Source of the DNA: Pseudarthrobacter enclensis
GTDB lineage: Bacteria; Actinomycetota; Actinomycetes; Actinomycetales; Micrococcaceae
Assembly (NCBI RefSeq): GCF_030811655.1
Contig: NZ_JAUSRE010000004.1
Location: 62,001-126,000 of the forward strand
Direction: 5' to 3'
DNA length: 64,000 nt
The notes under the pieces were generated by a model that was given only the letters and a program-made list of their open reading frames with translations, was not told where the DNA came from and searched no databases. The number at the start of each line of letters is the position of its first letter. Within the stretch, counting starts at the first letter, position 1. The translations under genes were made by a program, and so were the position numbers. Shown here piece by piece: positions 1 through 8,787 of this stretch.

Positions 1-2
1 GT

Positions 3-2561
3 TCCTACCTGGACTACGCCATGGCCGTCATCGTGGGCCGCGCCCTCCCCGACGTCCGGGACGGGCTCAAGCCCGTGCACCGGCGCGTCCTGTACGCGAT
101 GTTCGACGGCGGCTACCGTCCCGACCGTTCCTTCAACAAGTGCGCCCGCGTGGTGGGCGAGGTCATGGGTCAGTACCACCCCCACGGTGACACTGCCATC
201 TACGACGCCCTGGTGCGCCTGATCCAGGACTGGACCATGCGCTACCCGCTGGCGCTGGGACAGGGCAACTTCGGTTCCCCAGGCAACGACGGTGCCGCCG
301 CACCACGGTACACCGAAACCAAGATGGCTCCGCTGGCCATGGAGATGGTCCGCGACATCGACGAGGAAACGGTCGACTTCCAGGACAACTACGACGGCAA
401 GAACCAGGAACCCACCATCCTGCCGGCCAGGTTCCCCAACTTGCTCGTCAACGGTTCCTCCGGCATCGCCGTGGGCATGGCCACGAACATCCCGCCGCAC
501 AACCTCAGGGAAGTCGCCGACGGCGTGCAGTGGTACCTGGCCAACCCCGGTGCCACCCGCGAGGAACTCCTCGAGGAACTGCTGGTTCGGGTCAAGGGCC
601 CGGACTTCCCAACCGGTGCCACCATCCTGGGACACAAGGGCATCGAGGATGCCTACCGCACCGGCCGCGGTTCGGTGACCATGCGCGCCGTGGTTGCGGT
701 GGAGGAACTGCAGGGCCGCACCTGCCTGGTGGTCACGGAACTTCCGTACCAGGCCAACCCCGACAACCTGGCCATCAAGATCGCTGAACTGGTCAAGGAC
801 GGCAAGATCCAGGGCATCGCCGACCTCCGCGACGAAACGTCGGGCCGCACCGGCCAGCGCCTGGTGATCGTGCTGAAGCGTGACGCCGTGCCCAAGGTGG
901 TGCTGAACAACCTCTACAAGCACACCGAACTGCAGAGCAACTTCTCCGCCAACATGCTGGCCATCGTAGACGGCGTGCCGCGCACCCTGAGCCTTGACGC
1001 CTTCATCCGCCACTGGGTGACGCACCAGATGGACGTCATTGCGCGCCGCACCCGGTACCGGCTGCGCAAGGCCGAAGAAGAAGCCCACATCCTGCGGGCG
1101 CTCCTGAAGGCGCTGGACATGCTGGATGAGGTCATCGCCCTGATCCGTGCATCCAGCACCACCGAAGCCGCGCGGGACGGGCTCATGGAGTTGCTGGACA
1201 TCGACGAGCTCCAGGCCCGGGCCATCCTGGACATGCAGCTGCGCCGACTGGCCGCCCTGGAACGCCAGCGAATCCAGGAAAAGCATGCCGAACTCGAAGC
1301 GCTGATCACCGAATACAAGGAGATCCTGGGCTCCGAGCAGCGCCAGCGCGAAATCATCAGCACCGAGCTGGGCGAAATCGTGGACAAGCACGGCGACGAC
1401 CGGCGCACCAGGATCCTGATGGGCTACGACGGCGACATGTCCATGGAGGACCTGATCCCCGAAGAGGAGATGGTGGTCACCATCACCCGCGGCGGATACG
1501 TCAAGCGCACCCGCAGTGACAACTACCGGTCACAGCAGCGCGGCGGCAAGGGCATCAAGGGCGCCCAGCTGCGCGGCGACGACGTCGTGGAGCATTTCTT
1601 CGTCACCACCACCCACCACTGGCTCTTGTTTTTCACCAACCTGGGCCGCGTATACCGCGCCAAGGCATACGAATTGATGGAAGCCGGAAGGGACGCCAAG
1701 GGCCAGCACGTGGCCAACCTGCTGGCCTTCCAACCCGATGAACACATCGCCCAGGTGCTGGACCTGAAGGATTACCAGCAGGCGCCGTACCTGGTGCTGG
1801 CCACCAAGAGGGGGCTGGTGAAGAAGACCAGGCTTGAGGACTACGACACCAACCGTTCCGCCGGCGTGATCGCCATTAACCTGCGTGACGGCGATGAACT
1901 GGTCTCCGCCCAGCTCGTTTCGGAAACCGACGACCTCTTCCTGGTCTCCCGCAAGGGCCAGTCAATCCGGTTCACGGCTACGGACGACGCGCTGCGCCCC
2001 ATGGGACGGGCAACATCCGGCGTCACCGGCATGAAGTTCCGCGAAGACGACGAACTGCTGGCCGCAGACGTCGTCACGGACGGTTCGTTCGTGTTCATCG
2101 TCACCGAGGGCGGATATGCCAAGCGCACGGCGGTGGAGGAATACCGGCTCCAGGGCCGTGGCGGCCTGGGCATCAAGGTGGGCAAGTACCAGGAGGAACG
2201 CGGCCATTTGGTGGGCGCGCTCATCGTCCAGGAAGAAGATGAAGTCCTGGTGGTCATGGAGGGCGGCAAGGTTGTCCGGTCCTCCGTTGCCGGTGTTCCT
2301 GCAAAGGGACGTGACACCATGGGCGTCATCTTTGCCAAGCCGGACAAGAATGACCGCATCATCGAGGTGGCACGCAACAGCGAACGCGGCCTCGAGGACG
2401 AGGAATCCGCCGGGGATGACGTAACGTTGGCTGAAGATGGCGGGACCGCTGGGGAATCCGCCGCGCCAGCAATGGCAGAAGAAACACCGGCCGTTGAGTC
2501 AGAGGACGCCTCGGGCGACGCTGAGCCGAACGAAGACAACACGGAGGTAACGAGTGAGTAA
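3..2561 (+). CDS. gyrA: DNA gyrase subunit A (5' end outside window)
   Basis: Breaks and reseals DNA to introduce negative supercoils as the A2B2 complex with GyrB. The open frame is read from base 3 and starts inside the N-terminal region ([17 protein letters not shown]), so roughly the first 30-40 residues lie upstream of the window. The quinolone-resistance region is visible as [10 protein letters not shown], with Thr at the position equivalent to E. coli Ser83 and Asp at 87. The active-site tyrosine is in PRYTETKM. The C-terminal beta-pinwheel carries the GyrA box (QRGGKG), and the tail is acidic and repetitive, as in other actinobacteria. It is translationally coupled to the next gene by an 8-base overlap. 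Identity is certain; 852 residues are visible. Confidence 0.99.
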   Translation, partial: SYLDYAMAVIVGRALPDVRDGLKPVHRRVLYAMFDGGYRPDRSFNKCARVVGEVMGQYHPHGDTAIYDALVRLIQDWTMRYPLALGQGNFGSPGNDGAAAPRYTETKMAPLAMEMVRDIDEETVDFQDNYDGKNQEPTILPARFPNLLVNGSSGIAVGMATNIPPHNLREVADGVQWYLANPGATREELLEELLVRVKGPDFPTGATILGHKGIEDAYRTGRGSVTMRAVVAVEELQGRTCLVVTELPYQANPDNLAIKIAELVKDGKIQGIADLRDETSGRTGQRLVIVLKRDAVPKVVLNNLYKHTELQSNFSANMLAIVDGVPRTLSLDAFIRHWVTHQMDVIARRTRYRLRKAEEEAHILRALLKALDMLDEVIALIRASSTTEAARDGLMELLDIDELQARAILDMQLRRLAALERQRIQEKHAELEALITEYKEILGSEQRQREIISTELGEIVDKHGDDRRTRILMGYDGDMSMEDLIPEEEMVVTITRGGYVKRTRSDNYRSQQRGGKGIKGAQLRGDDVVEHFFVTTTHHWLLFFTNLGRVYRAKAYELMEAGRDAKGQHVANLLAFQPDEHIAQVLDLKDYQQAPYLVLATKRGLVKKTRLEDYDTNRSAGVIAINLRDGDELVSAQLVSETDDLFLVSRKGQSIRFTATDDALRPMGRATSGVTGMKFREDDELLAADVVTDGSFVFIVTEGGYAKRTAVEEYRLQGRGGLGIKVGKYQEERGHLVGALIVQEEDEVLVVMEGGKVVRSSVAGVPAKGRDTMGVIFAKPDKNDRIIEVARNSERGLEDEESAGDDVTLAEDGGTAGESAAPAMAEETPAVESEDASGDAEPNEDNTEVTSE

Positions 2562-3195
2562 TTCCGACTCATTTCCCAAGCCGAACAGCACTGTTCCCGA
2601 GGGGAACCGGCCTTCAGCGGCGCCCCGCGTGAACGCACCTGTCCGTCCGCAGCAGCGCCCCTCAACCCCCGCCGCGGCGCCGGGCCAGCGGCCTGCTGTC
2701 CCTTCCCAGCGGCCACAGCAGGGCGATCGTCCCGTGCAGCCGGGCCAGCGGCCCTTCCAGGGCCAGCGGCCTGCGCCCGGATCTTCCAGCCAGGGCACCC
2801 CCGGCCTGGTCAAGCCGGCACCCAAGGCAAAGGTTCGCCGGGCGCGGTTGCTGATCAGCAAGGTGGACCCCTGGTCCGTCCTGAAGATGGCATTCCTGCT
2901 TTCCGTGGCACTGGGCATCGTCACCGTGGTGGCAGCCATCGTCCTGTGGACCGTGCTTGACCTGACCGGCATCTTTGACCAGGTGGACAGCCTGCTCGGC
3001 ACGCTCGCCGGTTCTGAAAGCGGAGGTTTCGAGCTGAAGAAGGTTGCCTCGCTGGGACAGGTGGCGTCATTCGCCACCATCATCGCCGTGGTCAACGTGG
3101 TCCTGCTGACCGCGCTGTCCATGCTTTCCGCCGTGCTCTACAACATCTCTGCCACCCTCGTGGGCGGCATCGGCGTGACCCTCACTGACGATTAG
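2554..3195 (+). CDS. DUF3566 membrane protein downstream of gyrA
   Basis: Two-part protein of 213 residues. The first ~95 residues are disordered and rich in Pro, Gln and Arg with repeated GQRP units. The second part has two hydrophobic helices (around residues 108-135 and 170-200) typical of the DUF3566 family found next to gyrA throughout Actinomycetota. The GTG start at 2554 has GGAGG six bases upstream inside the end of gyrA, so the two genes overlap by 8 bases and are probably co-transcribed. The function is not established; family members are thought to be cell-envelope or division-associated membrane proteins, which is inference here. Two hairpins follow the stop codon. Confidence 0.93.
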   Translation: MSNSDSFPKPNSTVPEGNRPSAAPRVNAPVRPQQRPSTPAAAPGQRPAVPSQRPQQGDRPVQPGQRPFQGQRPAPGSSSQGTPGLVKPAPKAKVRRARLLISKVDPWSVLKMAFLLSVALGIVTVVAAIVLWTVLDLTGIFDQVDSLLGTLAGSESGGFELKKVASLGQVASFATIIAVVNVVLLTALSMLSAVLYNISATLVGGIGVTLTDD

Positions 3196-3202
3196 GAAGC
3201 CA

Positions 3203-3250
3203 TTTCCGCCGGCTCCACGCCGGCGGAAAGGCCCGATTTGAGATCGGGCC
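3203..3250 (+). terminator. Tandem hairpins after the gyrA-DUF3566 operon
   Basis: The first stem is 11 bp (3203-3213 with 3219-3229, loop TCCAC). The second is 8 bp (GGCCCGAT at 3230-3237 with ATCGGGCC at 3243-3250). Neither has a U-tract, which is common for actinobacterial terminators. They separate the gyrA operon from the tRNA-Ile gene. Confidence 0.7.
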
Positions 3251-3292
3251 GGGGTGTGCTGTAAAGTCATGTCTCGGCCCGATGAGGGATCG

Positions 3293-3366
3293 GGGCGTAT
3301 AGCTCAGGCGGTTAGAGCGCTTCGCTGATAACGAAGAGGTCCCAGGTTCAAGTCCTGGTACGCCCA
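3293..3366 (+). tRNA. ileT: tRNA-Ile (GAT)
   Basis: A 74-base cloverleaf. The acceptor stem GGGCGTA pairs with TACGCCC and the discriminator is A. The D-arm contains AGCTCAGGCGGTTAGAGC, the anticodon loop CTGATAA gives GAT, and the T-arm is CCAGG TTCAAGT CCTGG. CCA is not encoded. The position downstream of gyrA is conserved in actinobacteria. Confidence 0.98.
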
Positions 3367-3436
3367 CGGAACCTGTGCAGGTTTCAAACGGAGGTTGGGT
3401 TCGGATTCGTCCGTACGCGGCCGGAACGGGGAGCAC

Positions 3437-3553
3437 GTGAAAAAGTTGCTTGTATTGGCAGCGGCAATCGCGGGTATCTTGGTCTATCGCAAAGCACAGG
3501 AATCCGAAGCCCGGAAGACGGTCTGGAGCAAGTCAACCGATACGGTGGACTAG
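3437..3553 (+). CDS. DLW-39-like small membrane-anchored protein (38 aa)
   Basis: A small gene between the two tRNA genes. The GTG start at 3437 is preceded by GGGGAG at 3428-3433. The product begins VKKLLVLAAAIAGILVYRKA: one short hydrophobic helix after a Lys pair, followed by a charged tail ending TVWSKSTDTVD. Length, the KKLL start, the YRK segment and the location after gyrA match the actinobacterial DLW-39 family. The family's DLW motif reads TVW here. The function is unknown. It was found by direct translation of the intergenic region. Confidence 0.8.
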   Translation: MKKLLVLAAAIAGILVYRKAQESEARKTVWSKSTDTVD

Positions 3554-3600
3554 GCTGGACACCCGCGCCGGGGGCGGTCAGAAGCCCTCAGGTTCTAGGG

Positions 3601-3606
3601 TATGAT
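3601..3606 (+). promoter_or_regulatory. Probable -10 box of the tRNA-Ala gene
   Basis: TATGAT lies 19 bases upstream of the tRNA start, a good match to the housekeeping -10 consensus. No convincing -35 hexamer is seen 17 bases further upstream. Confidence 0.45.
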
Positions 3607-3624
3607 GGACGGGTTGCTTCTTAT

Positions 3625-3700
3625 GGGGGCATGGCGCAATTGGTAGCGCACCTGCTTTGCAAGCAGGGGGTTCGGGGTTCGAGTCCCCGTGCCTCCACCA
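3625..3700 (+). tRNA. alaT: tRNA-Ala (TGC), with encoded CCA
   Basis: The acceptor stem GGGGGCA pairs with TGCCTCC (one G-U pair), followed by discriminator A and an encoded CCA at 3698-3700. The anticodon stem-loop is CTGCT TTGCA AGCAG with anticodon TGC. The T-arm is CGGGG TTCGAGT CCCCG. It is the only one of the three tRNA genes in the window that encodes CCA. Confidence 0.98.
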
Positions 3701-3783
3701 TAAGAAAGTCCCGGTCAGCGGAAACGCAGACCGGGACTTTTCGCTTTCCATCGCCACGCGTAACCAGCATCAAGGGGGCTGCA

Positions 3784-4722
3784 GTGAACTTCTTCTTCGC
3801 GGCCCTGGGCGTCCTGGGCGTGGCCTCCTCAGGGCCCCTCATCGCAGCCACCCTGGGCGCAACCAGCGTCAGCGCCCTTGCCATCGCCTTCTGGCGCAAC
3901 GCCATCGGTGCCGCTGTCATGGCCACACCCACCCTGGTCCGCGAGCCGCGGCAGTTCGGCAGGGTAACCGGCAGGGAATTCCGCTGGTCGTCCCTGGCAG
4001 CAGTCGCCCTTGCCCTGCACTTTGCCTGCTTCATCACCTCACTCCAGCTCACCTCGGTAGCCGCCGCCACCGCCCTGGTGTGCTTGCAGTCAGCGTGGAT
4101 CGCCGTGTTCCAGCTGTTCCGCGGCACCCGCCACCGGTGGCAGGTACTGGCCGGGCTGGGAATTGCCTTCGGCGGAGTGGTGGCGATTACGGGCTTTGAT
4201 CTGGGGACCTCCCCCCGGGCCGTCACGGGCGATCTGCTGGCGATGGCCGGAGGGGCGCTTGCAGGCCTGTACACCCTGGCCGGAGGCAAAGCCCGGCAGA
4301 GCATGACCACCGGAACCTACACGACGCTTTGCTATGGGATGTGCGCCGCCCTTGTGGCTGTGCTGGCCCTCTGCGCGGGCCAGCCCTTATCCGGGTTCGA
4401 GCCGGCAGGGTGGCTTGGCATCGCAGCCATCACCGTCTGCGCCCAATTGGTGGGCCATACCGCCTTCAACCACCTGCTTGCCACCATGAGCCCGCTGATC
4501 GTTTCCATGATCATCCTCCTTGAGATCCCGGGGGCAGCGCTGCTGGCGGCGCTCTTCCTGCACGAGACCCTGCCGGCAGGCACTTATGCGGGACTCGGCC
4601 TCATTTTGGCGGGGCTGGCCGTCGTCGTCCTGGGCCAAAGAACCGGCAGGAACGGAAGGCGCGCAAGTGCGCCCCAGGAGGAACCGCCGTCGGAACGCCT
4701 CGCGGAACTGGGAACCGACTGA
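3784..4722 (+). CDS. EamA/DMT-family membrane transporter
   Basis: Drug/metabolite transporter superfamily permease of 312 residues with about ten hydrophobic helices arranged as two EamA repeats. Glycine- and alanine-rich membrane segments run throughout, for example GVLGVASSGPLIAATLGA at the start and LLEIPGAALLAALFL near the end. The substrate cannot be told from sequence. The GTG start at 3784 has AAGGGGG seven bases upstream. A longer frame opens at 3631 but lies inside tRNA-Ala and is not credible. The last ~25 residues are polar and cytosolic. It is convergent with the following glycosyltransferase, only 22 bases away. Confidence 0.85.
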   Translation: MNFFFAALGVLGVASSGPLIAATLGATSVSALAIAFWRNAIGAAVMATPTLVREPRQFGRVTGREFRWSSLAAVALALHFACFITSLQLTSVAAATALVCLQSAWIAVFQLFRGTRHRWQVLAGLGIAFGGVVAITGFDLGTSPRAVTGDLLAMAGGALAGLYTLAGGKARQSMTTGTYTTLCYGMCAALVAVLALCAGQPLSGFEPAGWLGIAAITVCAQLVGHTAFNHLLATMSPLIVSMIILLEIPGAALLAALFLHETLPAGTYAGLGLILAGLAVVVLGQRTGRNGRRASAPQEEPPSERLAELGTD

Positions 4723-4744
4723 GGCCTACTGATCGACCTGAGGG

Positions 4745-5590
4745 CTACTGACCGCCGCGGCGCACTGGCTGGGCGGTGTTGACGGTGTGAATGGCCCTGA
4801 GGAGCTTGGCGGGGAAGTACACCGAGAAGAAGACCACCATGGGGGCCTTGAGCGCCATCTTCTTGACGTTGTGCGCCTTGTAGGTCCGGTCGAAGCGGGT
4901 GACGTAGTAGCGGTAGTCCCGCGGTGAATCCTCCAGGCGGCGCGCGGACATGCCGGACACCATCTGCGGCCAGTAGCGTACGGGAAGCTCATGGTCAGCC
5001 AGGTGCAGGGACAAATCGATATCCTCGTGCATTTCGTCCTTTTCGTCCCGGCAGGTCTCCGGGCGGATGGTCTCCCAGGCGGTGGCACGCAGGGCCATGT
5101 TTGAGCCGAACAGGAAATGGTACTGGTGCTTGGCAAGCTTCAGCATGAGCTGGCGCATTTTGTCATCCGCCTTGAGCCCGAAGCGGCGCATGGGCATGTC
5201 GTAGTAAACCACGGGGCCGGTGGCAGCCTGGACGGACGGGTCCGCGAAAGCCTTTTGCACCTGCTCCACCCAGTCGGGTTCGACAATGGAGTCCGCGTCA
5301 ATGCGCCCCAGGATGTCCCCGGTGGCGCTGTCCAGGCCAAAGTTCCGGGTGGGAATCAGCCCCTGCTCACGGTCCTGGCTCAGCAGGATAATGGGACTCT
5401 CCGGATACTCAAGCTGCATCTGGCGGACAATCTCAGCGGTCCGGTCTTTGGAAAGGTTGTCCACCACGATGATCTCGTGCGCAGGAACACTCTGGTAAAT
5501 GGCGGCAATCAGGCACTGCCTGATGACGCTCTCCTCGTTGTACGCCGGGATGACGATGGACACGCGGAGCTGTACGGCTGCGTCATTCAC
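4745..5590 (-). CDS. Family 2 glycosyltransferase
   Basis: A GT-A fold glycosyltransferase of 281 residues. The N-terminus VSIVIPAYNEESVIRQCL is the nucleotide-binding start of GT2 enzymes. VVDNLSKDRT and GRIDADSIVEPDW carry the acidic and metal-binding (DAD) residues. RDEKDEMHEDIDLSLHL is the acceptor-side ED motif, where the usual W is replaced. No long membrane helices are seen, although FSVYFPAKLLRAI near the C-terminus is amphipathic. The sugar donor and acceptor are unknown; a role in cell-wall or exopolysaccharide synthesis is likely by family. It is transcribed alone, convergent with the EamA gene. Confidence 0.9.
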   Translation of the reverse strand: MNDAAVQLRVSIVIPAYNEESVIRQCLIAAIYQSVPAHEIIVVDNLSKDRTAEIVRQMQLEYPESPIILLSQDREQGLIPTRNFGLDSATGDILGRIDADSIVEPDWVEQVQKAFADPSVQAATGPVVYYDMPMRRFGLKADDKMRQLMLKLAKHQYHFLFGSNMALRATAWETIRPETCRDEKDEMHEDIDLSLHLADHELPVRYWPQMVSGMSARRLEDSPRDYRYYVTRFDRTYKAHNVKKMALKAPMVVFFSVYFPAKLLRAIHTVNTAQPVRRGGQ

Positions 5591-5671
5591 GAAAATCCCC
5601 AGAGGATCGGTTGGCTGGCATCACTTCAAATCTAGCATCCGGGAGTTTCCTGCCCGCGGCCCGAACACAGG

Positions 5672-5715
5672 CACAGGAAAGGGGCCCCGCTGTCAAGCGG
5701 AGCCCCTTTCCTGTG
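5672..5715 (-). terminator. Strong hairpin after the alanine-rich protein gene
   Basis: A 14-bp perfect stem (5672-5685 with 5702-5715) continues into a 5-bp inner stem (CCGCT/AGCGG) with loop GTCA. It lies just downstream of the stop of the minus-strand gene at 5727 and before the glycosyltransferase start at 5590. No U-tract is present. Confidence 0.75.
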
Positions 5716-5726
5716 TGGCGGGAAGA

Positions 5727-6656
5727 CTAGGCCTGGCTGCCGCCGTTGTCCTCCTTGGTAGCGGCCTTGGCGTCCTCGGCCACGTGCTTGGCCTTCTCAG
5801 CGGCGTCCGCGGACTTGTCCTTTGCGCTCTCCGCAGCGTCACCGGCTTTGTCTGCTGCGGCACCCGCAGCAGAACCCGTTGCAGCTGCAGCTTTGTCGGC
5901 GGCCTCTGCGGCGGTGTCTTTGACATCGCTCACCGTGGTGGCAGGAACGGGGGCCGGAGTCGGCGTCACGGGGGAAGGAGTCTTCCAGGGGTCCTCCACC
6001 GGCTTGGATGCCTTCCATGCTGCAACACCCGCGGCAACGGCAGCTGCCACGACGCCGAACACCAGCCAGCCGCGCTTCTTTTTGGGCTCCGGCTGCGCCA
6101 GCTGTACGTCCACCGCGCGGCTTGCTCCGGCGGCGGCAGCCTTCAGCTGCGTTCCCGTTGCCTGCGCCTGTTCCTGGATGGCTTGGATGATGCCCGCATC
6201 GCCCAGCTTCTGCGCCATCGCGTCCACCCGGGACGGCGTGTTTTCCAGCGTGCGGTGAACTGCCTCTGAAGCCACTCCGATCTGGTCCGAGAGGCGGGGA
6301 AGGTACTCCACCACTACGCGGTCGCGGGCATTCAGGACAACAGGCGTTGCCTTGTCCAGGGCTTCGTGCAGCTTGGGCGAGGCGCCTTCGACGACGTCGT
6401 TGATCTTGGGTGCCAAGTGTGCCAGCCCGTCCTGGATCCGCGGAGTTACCGTGGCAACACCGTCAGCCAGGTTATGCGCTGCCGACTTCAGGCCTTCCTG
6501 GATCTTGGGAGATGCAGTATCCAGGCTCTGCTGGAGGCGGGGAACAGCCCAGTCCACAGCGGCTTCCACCCGCGGCGCCGCCCAATCCTTCGCGTTTACC
6601 ACGGCACTGGTCACCGACTGCTCAAGGTCCCGGGCAATACGATCCGATTTCTTCAC
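5727..6656 (-). CDS. Alanine-rich amphipathic-helix protein with one membrane segment
   Basis: A protein of 309 residues with three parts. Residues 1-150 consist of tandem amphipathic repeats of about 11-22 residues (AAPRVEAAVDWAVPRLQQSL, SPKIQEGLKSAAHNLADGV and similar). A single membrane helix follows (KKRGWLVFGVVAAAVAAGVAAW, about 200-222). The tail is low-complexity, rich in A, D and K (EAADKAAAATGSAAGAAADKAGD). The GTG start at 6656 has GGGAGG upstream. Such proteins are common and unnamed in Arthrobacter. The repeat pattern resembles apolipoprotein or LEA-like helices that lie on membranes; this is inference. Function unknown. Confidence 0.75.
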   Translation of the reverse strand: MKKSDRIARDLEQSVTSAVVNAKDWAAPRVEAAVDWAVPRLQQSLDTASPKIQEGLKSAAHNLADGVATVTPRIQDGLAHLAPKINDVVEGASPKLHEALDKATPVVLNARDRVVVEYLPRLSDQIGVASEAVHRTLENTPSRVDAMAQKLGDAGIIQAIQEQAQATGTQLKAAAAGASRAVDVQLAQPEPKKKRGWLVFGVVAAAVAAGVAAWKASKPVEDPWKTPSPVTPTPAPVPATTVSDVKDTAAEAADKAAAATGSAAGAAADKAGDAAESAKDKSADAAEKAKHVAEDAKAATKEDNGGSQA

Positions 6657-6811
6657 AACTACCTCCCGATTAATGTGACGGTTCTGTCGCTAGCCTACGT
6701 GCCCAGATCTTCGCGGGCTATTCACTCTGCGGATTTTAGGGGGATTTCACCCAACGCGGAACTGCCTCCGCAGCCGTGGCCGGCCCGGACCGGCATGGGA
6801 GAATGGGGCCT

Positions 6812-7357
6812 ATGACTGCCATCGCAACCGCAAAAGCAACCATCCACACCAGCCTCGGCGACATCAAGGTCAACCTCTTCGGCAACCACGCGCCCAAGAC
6901 GGTCAAGAACTTCATCGGGCTCGCCACCGGCGAGCAGGCGTGGACCCACCCGGAAACCGGCGAGGACAAAGCCGGCACACCGCTCTACAACGGAACCATC
7001 TTCCACCGCATCATCAAGGACTTCATGATCCAGGCCGGCGATCCCCTGGGCCGTGGAACCGGCGGCCCCGGCTACCGCTTCGACGATGAGATCCACCCGG
7101 AACTGAGCTTCAACCAGCCCTACAAGCTGGCCATGGCCAACGCCGGCATCCAGATGGGCAAGGGCACCAACGGTTCACAGTTCTTCATCACCACCATTCC
7201 CACGGACTGGCTCCAGGGCAAGCACACCATCTTCGGTGAAGTGGCTGACGAGGAATCCAAGAAGGTAGTCGACGCCATCGAAGGCGTCCGCACCGGCATG
7301 GGCGACCGCCCCGTTGAGGACGTCATCATCAACAGCATCGACATCGAACAGCTGTAA
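6812..7357 (+). CDS. ppiA: Cyclophilin-type peptidyl-prolyl cis-trans isomerase
   Basis: Catalyses proline isomerisation during protein folding, probably in the cytoplasm because no signal peptide is present. At 181 residues it is a complete single-domain cyclophilin. Active-site motifs are FHRIIKDFMIQAGDPLGRGTGGPGY (catalytic Arg in FHR, Phe and Gln in FMIQ) and NGSQFFIT, and the C-terminal HTIFGEV segment is present. The ATG at 6812 is chosen because the N-terminus then matches the family and GGAGAA lies upstream; in-frame codons back to 6776 are unlikely. It is followed 9 bases later by the rhomboid gene, so the two are probably co-transcribed, as in mycobacteria and other actinobacteria near gyrA. 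Confidence 0.96.
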   Translation: MTAIATAKATIHTSLGDIKVNLFGNHAPKTVKNFIGLATGEQAWTHPETGEDKAGTPLYNGTIFHRIIKDFMIQAGDPLGRGTGGPGYRFDDEIHPELSFNQPYKLAMANAGIQMGKGTNGSQFFITTIPTDWLQGKHTIFGEVADEESKKVVDAIEGVRTGMGDRPVEDVIINSIDIEQL

Positions 7358-7366
7358 CGCTCCACC

Positions 7367-8245
7367 ATGAGTTACGGAATTCCGTCGGCCGAGCCGTCCG
7401 CCCAGGTCCCGGTTTGCCCGCGGCACCCGGACCGGCCGTCCTACGTGCGTTGCCAGCGCTGCGGGCGCCCGGCATGCCCCGACTGCCAGCGGGCGGCCGC
7501 CGTCGGATTCCAATGCGTTGACTGCGTCAACGAAACAAAACGTACGACGCCGGAGGTGCGGACCGTCTACGGCGGTGCCGTTGCCAGCGGGAAACCTTTG
7601 GTGACGTTCGCAATCATTGCGGTCTGCGCGGTACTCCAGGTCCTGCAGTTCATCATTCCCAATGAGGGTGTCTACCAGACCCTGGCCTTCGCCAACATCT
7701 ACGCAGAACCCAAGTACGGCGAGTTCGAACCGTGGCGGATGCTCACCTCGGCATTCCTGCACTCCCCGGACAACCTGCTCCATATTCTGCTCAACATGTA
7801 CACGCTGTGGATCTTCGGCCAGGCCCTGGAACCGATCCTGGGCCGCGTGCGGTTCCTGGCGCTGTTCCTTATCTCCGCCCTGGGGGGGTCCGTGGGGTAT
7901 CTCCTGCTGACCCCGCTCTATGTCCCCGGCCAGCAACTCTTCGGGGTGGTGGGGGCGTCCGGGGCGATCTTCGGCCTCTTCGGCGCCATGCTGCTGGTGC
8001 AGCGGCAGCGCGGTGGCGACACCCGCCAGTTGTGGGTGCTGATCGCCATCAACGGGGTCATCGGCTTCCTGGTCCCACAGATCGCCTGGCAGGCGCACCT
8101 TGGTGGACTGGTCACCGGCGGCCTGTGTGCAGCCGTCATCGCCTACACGCCGCGTGGCCCCCGGCAGCCGCTCATCCAGGCGCTCGGCCTGGCCGCCGTC
8201 CTTGCACTGCTCATTGCCGCGAGCTGGCTCAGGGTGACGCTTTAG
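7367..8245 (+). CDS. Rhomboid-family intramembrane serine protease with N-terminal zinc-binding motif
   Basis: A 292-residue protein. Residues 10-50 form a B-box-like Cys/His cluster (CPRHPDRPSYVRCQRCGRPA followed by CPDCQ and CVDC) expected to bind zinc. Six or seven membrane helices of the rhomboid fold follow. The catalytic serine is in GASGAIFGLFG and the partner histidine in QAHLGGLVTGG. HNLLH-type residues appear as DNLLHILLNMYTLWIFG. Rhomboids cleave transmembrane segments of other membrane proteins; the substrate is unknown. Co-transcribed with the cyclophilin gene. Downstream lies the DnaA-box region. Confidence 0.93.
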   Translation: MSYGIPSAEPSAQVPVCPRHPDRPSYVRCQRCGRPACPDCQRAAAVGFQCVDCVNETKRTTPEVRTVYGGAVASGKPLVTFAIIAVCAVLQVLQFIIPNEGVYQTLAFANIYAEPKYGEFEPWRMLTSAFLHSPDNLLHILLNMYTLWIFGQALEPILGRVRFLALFLISALGGSVGYLLLTPLYVPGQQLFGVVGASGAIFGLFGAMLLVQRQRGGDTRQLWVLIAINGVIGFLVPQIAWQAHLGGLVTGGLCAAVIAYTPRGPRQPLIQALGLAAVLALLIAASWLRVTL

Positions 8246-8305
8246 CCCTCTCCCGTTCTCCGAACGTCAGCTGCCCCTTCACCTTCGGGTGTGGGGGCAG
8301 CCTGC

Positions 8306-8711
8306 TTTTCCACACCCCTTATCCACAGTGTGCGTAACTTACACAGCTGTAGTTCCGGTGATAATGCCCGGTACGCTGGCGTTGTCGATGGTCCCGTTCC
8401 GGTGTCAGGGGCATTTCTCCACACCTGTGGATATCTATTGGGGATATCACTGTGTGTAAGTGGATAAGCGGCACGTCCAAGCCAGCGTTGTGGACAAGCA
8501 GGCCCGCGCCGGCCCGCTGCAACAGGAAACCACGGCTCGCCGTAGGGTTATCGACAGAGTTTTGCACATTGTTAATAAGTGACAGGGGTGTAGTTCAAGG
8601 GCACGTTTATCCCACCGCAGTAGGGATGGGGCGGTTTTCCGGAAGGATTTCCACGCGGTTTCCCACAGCTGTGGATAACTTGTGGGTATTGCCATGTTGG
8701 TAAGTGGATAA
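8306..8711. promoter_or_regulatory. DnaA-box cluster, left block (in the 541-base gap before the AhpD-like gene)
   Basis: The gap 8246-8787 holds no credible gene. It contains perfect DnaA boxes at 8319-8327 (TTATCCACA), 8489-8497 (TTGTCCACA, reverse strand) and 8670-8678 (TTATCCACA, reverse). One-mismatch boxes lie at 8306-8314, 8415-8423, 8426-8434, 8459-8467, 8548-8556 and 8703-8711. A 13-base direct repeat GTAAGTGGATAAG occurs at 8456-8468 and 8700-8712, each copy holding one of the boxes. The density is far above chance in high-GC DNA. It could bind DnaA as a titration or reactivation site, or be part of an extended origin; this is inference. Confidence 0.7.
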
Positions 8712-8787
8712 GACCCGCGTCCGGGCCGGGTCCATCCTGCCTATGATGGTTGCGTGCCAGAGCCGTTCTAACCGACAAAGGACACCC

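Noticed and set aside
3631..3783. N-terminal extension of the EamA transporter starting inside tRNA-Ala
   Set aside because: It translates tRNA sequence and lacks a ribosome binding site; GTG at 3784 has AAGGGGG upstream and begins the first membrane helix.
7175..8098. 307-residue antisense open frame over the rhomboid gene
   Set aside because: It is a high-GC shadow with no family motif; the plus-strand genes are certain.
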